Of a stretch of 64,000 nt of DNA, positions 21,425 through 31,968 are shown in pieces. The position numbers were made by a program, and so were the translations under genes. Every line of letters starts with the position of its first letter. Positions within the stretch are counted from its first letter, which is position 1. Location: NCBI GenBank assembly GCA_037044905.1, contig JBAOKB010000150.1, positions 1-64,000 of the forward strand, read 5' to 3'. The DNA is from Hortaea werneckii (lineage: Eukaryota; Ascomycota; Dothideomycetes; Mycosphaerellales; Teratosphaeriaceae). The notes under the pieces are model-generated. The model ran no database searches. It worked only from the letters and a program-made list of their open reading frames with translations, and had not been told where the DNA came from.

Positions 21425-23065
21425 TTAAGCACTCCAATGCTTCCGCCTCGGAAACTCCTCCACCCATTCCACCAACTGCTGGACCTCAGCATCAATAACC
21501 GCCTTACAACCCTCATTCACCTCACCATTCCTGGTCACAAGATCACTCGTATGAAAACCCCCGGGAACCACAAACACCGGAACTTCCTCGGTACTCTGCA
21601 ACGGACCCCCCGGTCTCATCTCCGCACTCACCGTCGCCTCACGCCAGGGATCAAACCCGCCGTTGGCGTAGACGAGCCGGGTGGAGTTATCGATGAACCA
21701 GCCGCCGGTATACGCATTCACATCCTCTTCGTCGCGGCCTTGGGCGATACCGAAGGTCTCTCCGTCGGGGCCAGGCGGGAAGTAGAGGGAACATTGACGG
21801 ATCCAGTATTCGGGAGTCACGAGCCGGGAGACGATGGAGGGACGGTCGACCGGGGCGCCGTCCTGCCAGTAGCCGAAGGGCTCGTTGCAGAGCATCCACT
21901 GCCACTGGCGGTTGGCCTCGTTGGCGAGGGAGGTGTCGGTGAAGATAGGGCTGGTGGGGTCGTAGGTGTCGAAGCAGTAGGTATTGAGTGTGCCGTTGAA
22001 GACGTCGTAGCCGTAGTCCTCGCAGTAGCCCGGGAGGAGGACGGATTTGGTCCATTCGGCGTAGCCGGCGAGGGCTTTTTCGAGGCCGACGCCTTCGGGA
22101 CCCGGCCGGACGGTGGTGTTGGTGGCGTTGATCATGTTCTCGATGTAGTCGCACCATTGGTAGAAGCCGCTGTAGCCGGTGTAGAATTGGTTGCCTTGCC
22201 AGAGCCAGGGACCGTTCTCGAGCGCGGCCATGAAGTCGTCGTTGTGGGTGACGTTCTGGAGGCCGAACATGGATTTCAGATGGTGCACCTCGTCTTCAGA
22301 TCCATTGGTGAGCACATCATCCATATGATCGATGACCAGGCTTACGTCGGCGCTGCAGTTCTGCGGCATGCCCTGCTGCACAGGCAGGAAGTAGGCCCAG
22401 AAGTCGGAGATGGTCTGTACAACAGCGCTAGAAGCTTGGTATGCCCAGATGGTACCGGGGTCCACGCTTTCGATCCATGCGGAGAGTGCACCAGAGTATG
22501 AGCCTCCCATGAAGACCCAGGGGACATCATCGGCATTAGTATGGTGCTTAGTGAAAGGCAGCTTGACGTTGTTGGCAAAGTAAGTCATGTCGTGGATGGA
22601 GTTCTCGAGGGTGAGGTAGCTCATGTTCGTCGTGGTGAGCTCGGTGAAAGGCGAGGAGGTGCCCCAGTAGCGATGTTCAAGAACTATCGTCGCAGCACCA
22701 ATCTTCTCGGCGACTACTCCCGTCGTTCGGTTGGTAGTGAGGTAGCTGGTATAGCCGGTAGCATTGACCTCGCCGGGAGTGAATAGGATCACTGGCGAGC
22801 CGGGACCTTTCCAGTACGTGGTATCGTAGTAGTAGAACTGCTCGAATGTGCCGAGGTCCGGATTGCTGTGGTCGATGAGCTGGGAGAAGGTGGTGTTGCC
22901 GCTACTCGGGACATCCTGCCAGTCTCGACCGGGAACGAAATGCCAGCCGTGACGACCCCATTTGTGGTCATCCCAACGTCCGTGGCCATCTCCGTGGTGG
23001 CCCCAAAAGTGATGCTGGGCGGAGGCGAGGGCGGAGCAGGCGAGGATGAAAAGAGACGATAACAT
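21425..23065 (-). CDS. Secreted serine carboxypeptidase S28 (prolyl peptidase)
   Basis: One exon, 546 residues. The first 16 residues form a signal peptide ending ASA-Q. The S28 catalytic triad is visible: Ser near 190 in GGSYSGAL, Asp near 471 in NGGFDPWR, and His near 504 in GGFHTSDL. Other family blocks are FEQFYYYDTTYW, LEHRYWGTSSP and YWIRQCSLYFP. There are many Asn-X-Ser/Thr sites, fitting secretion. Members cleave after proline and work at acid pH (lysosomal Pro-X carboxypeptidase, Aspergillus acid prolyl endoprotease). The mature N-terminus is unusual: about 25 residues after the signal are dense in His, Trp, Gly and Asp (HHFWGHHGDGHGRW), which could bind metal. Likely role: extracellular protein digestion. 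Confidence 0.9.
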   Translation of the reverse strand: MLSSLFILACSALASAQHHFWGHHGDGHGRWDDHKWGRHGWHFVPGRDWQDVPSSGNTTFSQLIDHSNPDLGTFEQFYYYDTTYWKGPGSPVILFTPGEVNATGYTSYLTTNRTTGVVAEKIGAATIVLEHRYWGTSSPFTELTTTNMSYLTLENSIHDMTYFANNVKLPFTKHHTNADDVPWVFMGGSYSGALSAWIESVDPGTIWAYQASSAVVQTISDFWAYFLPVQQGMPQNCSADVSLVIDHMDDVLTNGSEDEVHHLKSMFGLQNVTHNDDFMAALENGPWLWQGNQFYTGYSGFYQWCDYIENMINATNTTVRPGPEGVGLEKALAGYAEWTKSVLLPGYCEDYGYDVFNGTLNTYCFDTYDPTSPIFTDTSLANEANRQWQWMLCNEPFGYWQDGAPVDRPSIVSRLVTPEYWIRQCSLYFPPGPDGETFGIAQGRDEEDVNAYTGGWFIDNSTRLVYANGGFDPWREATVSAEMRPGGPLQSTEEVPVFVVPGGFHTSDLVTRNGEVNEGCKAVIDAEVQQLVEWVEEFPRRKHWSA

Positions 23066-24168
23066 ACTGAGACCTACCTAAAGTCACCCAATAAGACGAA
23101 TAGTGTAGGGAATGATGGTTGCAGACATGGCCGGGGAGCAGTGGTACTTGAGCACCAAGCGCCGGCGTCTAGACTTCTTGAGGTGTCCACATGGCTACAG
23201 CAGGAGTGCAGTTCGGATGCGTGATGAATACGAGACAACTTCCTGTCCCGTACAAGCGCGATGATACAGCGTCAAGTGGGAATAATGTCGAAGTCTTGGG
23301 TCCTGCCTGATATCGCCTGGTGGAAGATAAGGATTTACCTTCAGGTATTGCCGATGGCCGAGGTGGAGATGGATGATGGATGCTTGGCAGGCACCGCTTG
23401 CATTCGGTAAGCATCAGGTGGGTGAGACGGTGGGTTGCGTGCGGCCGACTACGTAGTATATCGACCATACCAACCGTCCCTTAAGGGATCGCTGACATGT
23501 CGGGTCGACCACATTGCGAGACTCAGGTGCTTCCCCTTAGGCTGAGCGGCATCCGAGTGATGAGGGTGATGCTCGCGCGAGCATGCGCACTGGAGAACGT
23601 TCAGTCGGCTTCCTCCGTTCCATTTGCCCTTCAAGTTCGCCGTCGCGGGACCAATTCCGTCTTGTCAATTGAACCGCCGTGTCTCTTGGACATTCACCTA
23701 TTCGTGTATCTACGACACCGCACTTCATCTGCGCTGCAGTATTGCCGGCGAATCGGGTGATTCCGAATTTTGCCACCAGAGTCTCTGTCCGGACTAATCT
23801 GGAAGAAGATTGACATCCGGAATCCACCGAGAGGGTGATTGCAGAAATGGAGCAGCTCACTGCTGTCCCAACGGAGCATCACGAGGCTAGACACGAATCA
23901 TTGCAGATGTCGTAGAATATTCCATTCGCCTCATGTCTGCCACGCGTCCGTGTACAACCTCTAATTTGTACAACCGTCATCCTCTGTCTTCTGAACATGC
24001 CATCCCCCCCGGAGCCGAGCTGTCGAGCAAGTCTACCCCGCTTCACCCCACGCCGGGGGAGATAAGATAGGCTGCCATCGTTACACATCCTCCTGCTTCG
24101 AATTCTTGAACGATACTAGTAGGCAGCGACTCGGACTCATCAGGTGAAGATTGATCAAAACACTCAAG
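23066..24168. other. Divergent intergenic region
   Basis: Lies between the S28 peptidase and the mitochondrial-type gene, which point away from each other, so both promoters are here. Short open frames on both strands overlap without recognisable motifs. No repeat noted. Confidence 0.5.
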
Positions 24169-24930
24169 ATGCCACCTACCAGCATCCCAAAGCCAACTCG
24201 TATACCCACCACTTTCTCCAGTCCAATCCGCAATGCCTTCTCCACCAGCTCAGCACAACGAGGCAGCATCCTCTTCTCCCTGAATAGTCTATCCAACAGC
24301 CGAGAGACCCAGCATTTCAACAAGCTATCCAAACTCAACCGGATAGAGCACTCGCCACCGCTGAAACTGATCGAGCAGAGCGAAGTCAAACCGTATCCCT
24401 TGCCCGCACTACCTCAAGATCTCCCAGCAGACACGACCTCAGAAGCGGCGACGATATCCAATGAGCAGGTCTCCAATCAGCAAGCATCACATATCGGTCG
24501 AGCCGTACTCGCCCAACATGCCAAACAGCTCCGCAACTTGCAAAGACGAAAGAAGCGACAACGGCTTGCGTTCGAGGCGGAACGAGAGACCTGGCGGGCC
24601 GAACGCGCCAAGTATCGGGCGCAGATGAGGGAAGCCGGAGGTCTCTTGCTCGTCAGCATAGCGGTTGCAACCGGTCTCGCTACGTGGCGCTTCTGGCCGG
24701 AAAGAAATGAGACAGTTGCGGACTCTGGTGAGCTCGGGCGCGAGATAGCTGGCAAAGCGGAAGAGGCCATGCGGATGCCTCCGCAGGCCTCCGAAGCAAC
24801 AGAAGTCACGCCTGCGAGTCCCTCGGTGTCCATACCGCCGAGTGAAGCCCTCTCCGCTCCCGTGCCTGAAGCATCGTCATCATCAACGGACGGGAGTTGG
24901 TGGAGTGGACTGTTTTGGAAGGGGTCGTAG
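24169..24930 (+). CDS. Predicted mitochondrial single-pass membrane protein, unknown function
   Basis: One exon, 253 residues from the ATG at 24169. The first 35 residues are rich in Ser, Thr, Arg and Pro and end in RNAFSTSSAQRGS, a classic fungal mitochondrial targeting sequence. A conserved-looking block (FNKLSKLNRIEHSPPLKLIEQSEV) follows. Residues about 120-150 are a strongly charged helix (RRKKRQRLAFEAERETWRAE), probably coiled coil. One membrane segment (GGLLLVSIAVATGLATWRFW) lies near 157-177. The remainder is Pro/Ser-rich and disordered, ending SWWSGLFWKGS. The architecture suggests an inner-membrane protein with one domain in the matrix. I do not recognise a characterised homologue. 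Confidence 0.7.
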   Translation: MPPTSIPKPTRIPTTFSSPIRNAFSTSSAQRGSILFSLNSLSNSRETQHFNKLSKLNRIEHSPPLKLIEQSEVKPYPLPALPQDLPADTTSEAATISNEQVSNQQASHIGRAVLAQHAKQLRNLQRRKKRQRLAFEAERETWRAERAKYRAQMREAGGLLLVSIAVATGLATWRFWPERNETVADSGELGREIAGKAEEAMRMPPQASEATEVTPASPSVSIPPSEALSAPVPEASSSSTDGSWWSGLFWKGS

Positions 24931-25548
24931 TCCACACGGAGAGATGGATGGGTCGGGACTTTACCATTGACGCACCTGGACTGCCTCTTATCCTCATCCA
25001 ACAACCGGCGACTTTGCTACCATTCCATACGGAGAACGCCGACGACAGTGCGGGTATTCTACGCATCGCCACCATCCCTGAATCATGCCGAAGTTTCGGG
25101 CGAGTCTTTCGGAAACGCAAGATATGGATATCTGGGGACATTGAGACCCGAGATAAGATCGTGCTCCATTCCACTACGATGGGAACGAGTCTATGACATC
25201 GGGACAACACAGAGAAATGCGGCACGACCGGCCCACCATTAAAGCCGGCCATGTCTTTGTGGAGCATGTTCCAAAGACTGTGCGACAGCCTCCGGCCGAA
25301 TGCTGCTTCGTCATCGCTGCCGACTGTTGTAACGAAACGGAGGAGTCTGGGTGACTTCACTCGAGAACTGGCGGGACTAGCAGCATACTCTCCACAGTCT
25401 ACAGTTGAAGTTTTCCGGTTCTCGGGCCACATTCCGGGGACCACGAATAAGTCTTTCGCACGCCTTGAAACCCACCTTGCGGATGAGAAGGGGTCCCGCG
25501 CACTGCAGGACGGAGACTTACGAGAGATGCAGTAAACCGCCTCTTCTA

Positions 25549-25584
<36 letters not shown>

Positions 25585-25934
25585 TTTTTTCTGTCATGGC
25601 TGTCGGGCGTCTTCCTTCCAGCGACGCACTTCCGGATTTAGGACCTCCAATGTCATTACTCGAGCTTCTTTCTGGACTTGATGTTTCTTTGTCTTCGGGG
25701 TGGATTAAAGAGCTATTGTTGATATCTCGGACAATTTAAGAATATTTCCAGAAATACCTTCTTTGTCTACTGCAACAATGCCTTTCGCTCTTCTTCAAGC
25801 CTCTCACGTCCTTCTAGCTCACTGTAATGAGTATCTCTGTCTCCCCTACAAACCATCTACAACACAAGATCAAGTAGCAGGCTACTTGCCCCCGAAACCC
25901 AATCCACTTCCCCAAATCATCCATCCAACTAACC
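24931..25934. other. Intergenic region containing a CTG microsatellite
   Basis: A pure run of about ten CTG units lies at 25552-25580, followed by a T run. Minus-strand frames across it read as poly-Ala and are not credible genes. The right part should hold the amidoligase promoter. Confidence 0.55.
25552..25582. repeat. CTG/CAG trinucleotide microsatellite
   Basis: About ten uninterrupted CTG units followed by TTG. It is outside any supported gene. Confidence 0.95.
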
Positions 25935-27455
25935 ATGCCACAGCCACACAACCTAACCTTCGGCATCGAGCTCGAATTCCTCTGCGTCTACGCCCCCGGC
26001 TGCTTCACCAGCTGCGTCCCGGACCCAACCATCCTGCTCCCCCAATATCCCGACCAACCCGTCTGGGAAGCCGGCGCAGCAATCTACCACGGCCTCCTCG
26101 CGGCCGGAATCCCCGCCACGGGCCACGAGAGCCTCGACGAGGACATCAACGACCCCTGCCCGCCCTACACCCGTTGGTCCGTAACGGAAGACATCTGCAA
26201 CCTCTCCCTGACAGAACGCTTACACCTCCCGCCGCACCACCGCGTGGAAACCGTCGAGCTCAGCTCGCGCAAATTGTGCTTTTACCCGGTCCACCTCTGG
26301 GAAAGAGAAGTCTACACGATCCTCCGCCTCCTGCACCGTCTGGAACGGGAGACAGGATGTCGTTTCCTGACGAACAGTTCCACAGGTCTGCACGTGCACG
26401 TCGGGGTTCCCTCTCCCGGGGAGAAGATCGAGCTCCGGACGGCGAAGAATCTTCTTCAACTCGTTACGGCGTTCGAGAGCCGGATAGACCTCGTGCATGC
26501 GGTGAACCGGATAAGGAATCCGGTGCCGGAGAACGAGGAAGAGGGAGGAGAACGTGGGGGAGGGGATCAGATCCTCTACGCGGGGCCATCGTTCTTCCAT
26601 TCCGTCAACGGTCTGGCCACCATCTCTCACTCTACCACGGCGGGAGGGAGGGCGAACGTGTTCGACTGGCTGTCCACGATCGAGAGGATGGAGAGCTATA
26701 CCTCTTTAGCCTCTGTGCTGAAAATCCGAGACCGAAAAAGGTTCCCAATGTCCAGCTACGGCGGGGAAGGCGGGAGCGGGAAGACGAGCGCGTATAATTT
26801 CGACAATCTCCTCCCCAGCTCCGGAGAGGAGGGAAGCGGGATTGACGAAGGAGCGGGGCAGGGAACAGGCACGATCGAGTTCCGACAACACTGCGGAACG
26901 CTCGATTTCCTTTCCATCTGCGCGTGGACGGGATTGGTGGTGCAGATGGTATGGTATTGCTCCTGCGTCGGGGACGAGGAGTTTCTGAGTCTGCTGGCGA
27001 GGAGTGTAGATTTGGATTTTACACTCGCGGACTTCCTCGACGCTATGGGGGTTGAGGAGGGGATTATAGCGCACTTTGTCGACGCGGAGGATGGGGAGAC
27101 GATTGGAGTTCTGGGGTGTGAAGACGATGCTCCTGCGGCGATTCGGGGGGAGATGGGCCGGTTCTGTGAGTTGCTGAGCCAGAACGAAGAGGAGCAGAAT
27201 GCTCGCGTCAGCGAGAAAGTGAGAGCGGAGGTGATGAGGAGGAAGGATTACGGGATTGATAAAGGCAAGAGGGTTGTGATCTCGCCCGGACTGGTGACAG
27301 GTGAGTACCGAGCAAGTCGTCTCCTCGTGGCTAATCGTGGACTACAGATGACACGGGAGGAGTTTGTGACACACGCCCAGCTCCAGCTGCTGAAGAAGTT
27401 TGCGGCGGAGCTAAGGGTGGCATATAGTGAGGTGAGTTTGGGAGTAACGAGGTAA
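25935..27455 (+). CDS. Amidoligase-family protein
   Basis: The open frame of 506 residues begins at an ATG at 25935. It opens with FGIELEF, has VETVELSSRKL near 110, TNSSTGLHVHVGVP near 150, and EFRQHCGTLD near 315. These are hallmark blocks of Amidoligase_2 (PF12224), relatives of glutamine synthetase and gamma-glutamylcysteine synthetase that join carboxylates to amines using ATP. The acidic and His residues in ELEF and HVHVG would bind metal and ATP. The partner amine is not known for fungal members. Near the 3' end (27294-27347) there are intron-like signals, GTGAGT and CTAAT...CAG: a 54-bp choice keeps frame, a 47-bp choice would change the tail. I report the unspliced frame because its tail (QLQLLKKFAAELRVAYSEV) looks like real helix. 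Confidence 0.8.
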   Translation: MPQPHNLTFGIELEFLCVYAPGCFTSCVPDPTILLPQYPDQPVWEAGAAIYHGLLAAGIPATGHESLDEDINDPCPPYTRWSVTEDICNLSLTERLHLPPHHRVETVELSSRKLCFYPVHLWEREVYTILRLLHRLERETGCRFLTNSSTGLHVHVGVPSPGEKIELRTAKNLLQLVTAFESRIDLVHAVNRIRNPVPENEEEGGERGGGDQILYAGPSFFHSVNGLATISHSTTAGGRANVFDWLSTIERMESYTSLASVLKIRDRKRFPMSSYGGEGGSGKTSAYNFDNLLPSSGEEGSGIDEGAGQGTGTIEFRQHCGTLDFLSICAWTGLVVQMVWYCSCVGDEEFLSLLARSVDLDFTLADFLDAMGVEEGIIAHFVDAEDGETIGVLGCEDDAPAAIRGEMGRFCELLSQNEEEQNARVSEKVRAEVMRRKDYGIDKGKRVVISPGLVTGEYRASRLLVANRGLQMTREEFVTHAQLQLLKKFAAELRVAYSEVSLGVTR

Positions 27456-28393
27456 GTGCTTCCACTTTGGGGTGGGTAGAGAGATCTGGGATGTGATTAC
27501 CACCAGGTGAGGTAGTGGGAGGGATAGGTAAGTCGTTCTTCTTTCTCTTCTTTTCTTTTCTTTTCTTTTTTTCCTCCATTTCTTCGTCTTCTTCTCCCTC
27601 GCGATGGTGCAGTCTTTTCTTCCCCCTTGTTCTTATCTTTCTCTTTTTGTGTTTCATTTTTCTTTTCTTTGTTTTTTCTTGGCGCCTCCCCTTTGGATGG
27701 TTATCCGCCTACAAGATCAGAGCGAGAAAGAGAAAGGCATGATCGCAGTAAAGATATAGCCGATTTTTGTAGGTAGCTACAGATGTAGTAGCACGTCTCC
27801 GTCTCGTACATAGAATCGAGTACAGTACATAGTAGCAAGCGAAGGAGAAGCAGAGGGCGAAGCTACGGAGGTAGGACAATCCCAAGGGAGTCGACGGATC
27901 TATCCGTCCTCCGAATGTCTCCGCCAACTGCCCTGATCCGCTCGGGCCGGCGCGCAACGGAAGTCGGCAGGAATGACGCCATCGTCCGCGTAGGCTGGCC
28001 TCGCACCTCGCCAACCAGATGTCGCGGCTGGTCGCGTCGCGTACCTAAACCGACCTAGAGGGAGCAAAGCCGTGAGGCTAGATCTCTGGGGCTGTAGACG
28101 ACGACCAAGGCGGCGTAGGTGAGGCTTTTATCAGCCAACCAGCGGGTTTATCTTACTTCTGCTAGTATTATTCCCTACGTTCGCTCATTCTGTCCATCCC
28201 TACCGTTGCATATCGCTTTCTCTCCCACTGTATCGCTCCCTACCCAAACCGACTACTGTCTCCTATATCAAGCATCACCTCCACCGCCGTCGCCGCCACC
28301 GCCGCCCTCCCGCAAGAGCTTGGCGAGCTTGGCCATTCCAAACCATCCACGCTTGTTTACTGCCAAGGTTGCCCAGACGCATGAGATCGGGAC
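27456..28393. other. Intergenic region with a pyrimidine-rich tract
   Basis: The stretch 27535-27690 is almost purely T and C on the plus strand (TTCTTTTC-type runs). A second pyrimidine-rich part, with CCACCGCCGTCGCC repeats, lies near 28270-28310 before the protease start. No gene is supported. Confidence 0.5.
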
Positions 28394-30310
28394 ATGCGTC
28401 ATTTTTGCCGCCGGACAACAGGCATCTTGCTGACCGCAGCGGTAACAACGACCACAGTCTCGGCGTTACCGGAGATTGCCATCACGAAGCGCGATGGGGA
28501 ATTGAAGGCGTCGGAACGGGCACATGGGGTGGTGAAGAGAGCGGATGGGGATGGGACGGTGGAGACGAATGTGTTTGATGTCGCGACGTGGAGTACCGGG
28601 GGTGCATATTATGCAAATGGTGAGCAAATCCATAGTGCAGGCGATGCACAGGGGAATGAGGACAGCGACTGGCAACAGTAGAGACAATTCAAGCGATTGC
28701 CGTGGACGGCAATGTAGACTGGACATATGCAAGTATAGAGGGACTAACAGGAAAACATGATAGTCACCGTCGGCACACCTCCCCAACATCAGGTCGTCAT
28801 CCTCGACACCGGCTCCTCGGATCTCTACTTCGACTCCTCCCACGCCGCCACCTGCCAAACCACCGGCCAATATTCCTGTCGCGGCGGCACCTTTTCCCCC
28901 GACGACAGCAATACATACCACGTCGTCGACCCATCCCCGGCATTCAACACCTCTTTCGGCGACGGCAGTACAGCCGTAGGGCCCTTCGGCTCAGATACCG
29001 TCGGCATCGGCGACGTCCGGATCGACAATGTCCAATTCGGCGTCGCCCAGGAAGTCAACGCCACCACGGGCTACGCCGTCGGCCTGATGGGCCTGGGCTA
29101 CAGCTACAACGAAGCCACCCAATACATCTACCCGAACATGCCCGAAGTCCTCCGAGACACCGGCATCATCAACAGCCGACTCTACTCCATCTACCTCAAC
29201 GACCTCAGCTCCATCTCGGGAAGCATCCTCTTCGGCGGGATCGACACGACCAAATTCACCGGCCCACTCACCACCCTCGACATCCTCCCCTCCCCCATCT
29301 CCGGCGGCATCTCCCAATTCATCACCACCGTCACCTCCCTCTCCCTCACTACCAACGACGGCCAAACCACCTCCCTCTTCACCGGCGGCACCAACTCCCC
29401 CACCGCCTACGAAAGCACCAACCCCGCCCTCCCCGTCCTTCTCGACACGGGCTCCGCCGCCTGGAGCCTGCCACAATCCTACTACGAAACCTACATCGCC
29501 CCGGTGGTCCCCTACATCGACTCCTACGGCCTCTGCGCCTGCACGCACCGCCAATCCAACACGACCTTCACCCTCACCTTCGGCGAAAAGATCGCCATCG
29601 ACGTCCCCATCTCGGAACTAATAGTCCCCATCTACAACTCCACGACCCGGCAACCGATCCCCTATAGCGAAAGCGAAGACGCCTGCGCTTTCCTCATCGT
29701 CCCCGCGGAGCCGACGGGCCAGGGGTTCCAGACCCTCGGCGACGCCGTCCTGCGCAGCCTGTACGTCGTCTTCGACCTCGACAACGGTCAAGTGTCCCTC
29801 GCGCAGGCCGCGACGAATAACGACGCGGGCTCCACCTCCTCCGACTCCTCGCGACGGGGCAACGTGATCCCCGTCCCCGCCGGCCCAGGGGGTGTAGCGG
29901 CCGCGCTGTCCTCCGCCTCCGCCTCCGCTTCGGCCTCCTACGTCCCCGTCTCAGCAAGCCAATCCTACTCCATCGCCCCTTTAGTCACAGCCGCGAGCCA
30001 GACGAGTGACTTCACCGTCTCTACGGCGGGGAGTACGATCGGGACCGCGACGGGGTCGGCGGCTGTCCCCGCCGGGGCGAGGGTGACTGATGATGGGACG
30101 CCGGGGACTGATGGGTCGGGGACGGGAGCGGGTGGGAATGGGGGGACGGGGACGAGTGGAGATGGGCAGGCGGGGAGTGCGACTTCTTCTGGGGCTGCGG
30201 TAGGAGTAGCCAAGAGAGGGAGGATGTCGGGGTGGTGTGGTAGTGAGGTGTGGAGTTTGGGGCTCGTGGGCTTACTGGGGTTCGGGGTTGGGATGGGGGT
30301 CATGATGTAG
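28394..30310 (+). CDS. GPI-anchored aspartic protease, yapsin type
   Basis: Two exons (28394-28619 and 28764-30310) joined across a 144-bp GT-AG intron give 590 residues; the splice reads YYANVTVGTPPQHQ. The N-terminus is a signal peptide (GILLTAAVTTTTVSA). Two dibasic sites (TKR, VKR) fit removal of a propeptide by a Kex2-type enzyme. The pepsin fold has both active-site Asp motifs, DTGSSDLYF near 90 and DTGSAAWSL near 302, with FGDGS and LLDTG blocks. After residue about 380 comes a long Ser/Ala/Gly/Thr-rich stalk, and the C-terminus is a hydrophobic tail (SLGLVGLLGFGVGMGVMM) expected to be swapped for a GPI anchor. It should act at the plasma membrane or cell wall, shedding or processing surface proteins. 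Confidence 0.88.
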
Positions 30311-30337
30311 GTGTTATAGGACTTTGTTTTTGGCTTC

Positions 30338-30364
30338 GGGGGGGGGGGGGGGGGGGGGGGGGGG
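30338..30364. repeat. Homopolymer run of 27 G
   Basis: An uninterrupted run of 27 G lies 28 bases after the aspartic protease stop codon, so it would be transcribed in its 3' untranslated region. The exact length may be a sequencing artefact, since long homopolymers are often miscounted. Confidence 0.85.
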
Positions 30365-31674
30365 TTCGGGGACTTGGGGTTTCGGATTGGTGTTGGCGTT
30401 GGCTTAAGTTGTGGGTGAGGTGCATCAAAATGGGTGCGGACCCCACTTGGGTGGCAGACGGAAGGAGATTTTCATGCGTGGTTTAAGTATGAATATGTTC
30501 CGCCATTTCTTTTTTGTTTTTCTTTCTTTCTTCCCGATTTGGCCTTTAGTGTATCCGGGGCAATCGATGCATCTTCCCGTCCAGCCCTTTTTTATCGGCT
30601 AACTCTTATCCATAGCGACGTGCCTCAGTGCTACTACCCTTTGTATCTTCCTGCTAGGGTCTGGATCCAAGTTTGCTCTCGGCCACATGTGTTTGCTGTA
30701 CGTGGACTACTCCCGGTTTCCGCGGTAATCGTGCTTCGTAATCCTAGCCGTTATCGCCTTCCAGATCTTAAGTGTCCAGGCTATATTTGCCATATCTACC
30801 GGGAATGCGAAGGAGCTGGATCCAGACCTTTGAATTTTTTCCCCTTTGTTTCGATCTTTGAAAGTTTTCCCAGCAGATCATCTCAAATACGGCGATGTTA
30901 AGACAATTATTCCCTTTTGACGCTTTTCTAGCAAACGGGAAAACATTAAACGTATTTTATACACATCGTCCCTTCCAGATTAATCTTGAGTCTATTGTAT
31001 TCTTTAGTAACTTCTGTTGTGGAAAACTACAACTCGACCCATTTAGAATATTATCAAAACCAGCGCTGGGCCGGGTATCTTGCTTCCTTTCTTAAAGGAG
31101 AATTTTTTCTCTTCTTTCCCCCTCTTCCTTCCGTTTTCCTCTTTTAGTTCTCCATCATTAACCTGATGACATCTTCTCTCTCCGGCAAAAGTTTAAAGGC
31201 GACTACTTCTTCGACCGGGCGACCCTAGCGACCAGCTTACCGCGAGTACGTGGACACACTTACTGCATCTGAACATCAACCTTTTTGGAGTATTGAATGG
31301 CTCGCATTAACTACGGCGACGGACGAGCAAAGCTCGACTTCAACGTGTTCAGCGAGGTGTCGGATCTGTAAGGATAGGCGCATTCACGGATACTACTGCG
31401 ATGATCTTTCACATTTGCCTATCGTTCGCAGTAACGGGCGACATCATCCCGAATCTGGAAGCCCTGGGGAGCAGTCGTCGACAATGAATGGATGCATTAG
31501 CCCGCGCTACAGTATTCACAAAGTACACACAACAAGTATAAAATCGGTCTCGCTTCTCAGACATTTCTTCGGACTTACAACTTCTTGCTTACAACATTCT
31601 CACCCCGTCCTCCATCCTCCGGGCGTATAGTGACGCAACACCAAGCCCTTCTATACCTCTACCACGGATCCACG
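30365..31674. other. Intergenic region
   Basis: Rather T-rich DNA between the protease gene and the first BTB gene. Only short open frames without motifs. The right part should hold the BTB gene promoter. Confidence 0.5.
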
Positions 31675-31949
31675 ATGTCCGACTTAGACTCAATCAAAGC
31701 CTACCAGATGCTAAGGGACAAGCTCCTAGCACTACGTTTCGACGATGGCGACGTCGTTGTTAAGCTCGGTATCGAGCCTAACAGCCATCTCCTCGTCCAC
31801 AGCGAGATAATCAAGCTGGCTATGCCGACGCTGGCTCCCATGTTCAAGGCTAAGTGGAGTACTCCGGAGACGATTGTGCATCCCACCACGGGCAAGGAGG
31901 TTAGGGTGTATAGTCTTGGGATAAAGAGTGTTAACAATACCGTACTACT

Positions 31950-31968
31950 TAGTCCTGTTAATAGTTAG
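31950..31968 (+). repeat. Left terminal inverted repeat of the hAT element
   Basis: Reads TAGTCCTGTTAATAGTTAG. It matches the inverted right end at 35098-35116 except for one base (T here, C there), a C-to-T difference expected from RIP. Confidence 0.9.

Noticed and set aside
21437..22501. 354-codon plus-strand frame opposite the S28 peptidase
   Set aside because: It is antisense to a clearly real gene and has a Val/Gly/Glu-biased composition produced by the codon use of the other strand.
24806..25597. 263-codon minus-strand frame beginning with poly-Ala
   Set aside because: It begins in a CTG microsatellite, overlaps the mitochondrial-type gene and shows no domain.
25763..26797. 344-codon plus-strand frame overlapping the amidoligase start
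   Set aside because: Pro/Arg-rich composition typical of a shifted frame; the overlapping amidoligase frame carries the family motifs.
28702..29667. 321-codon frame inside the aspartic protease
   Set aside because: Arg/His/Pro-rich frame-shifted shadow of the protease coding sequence.
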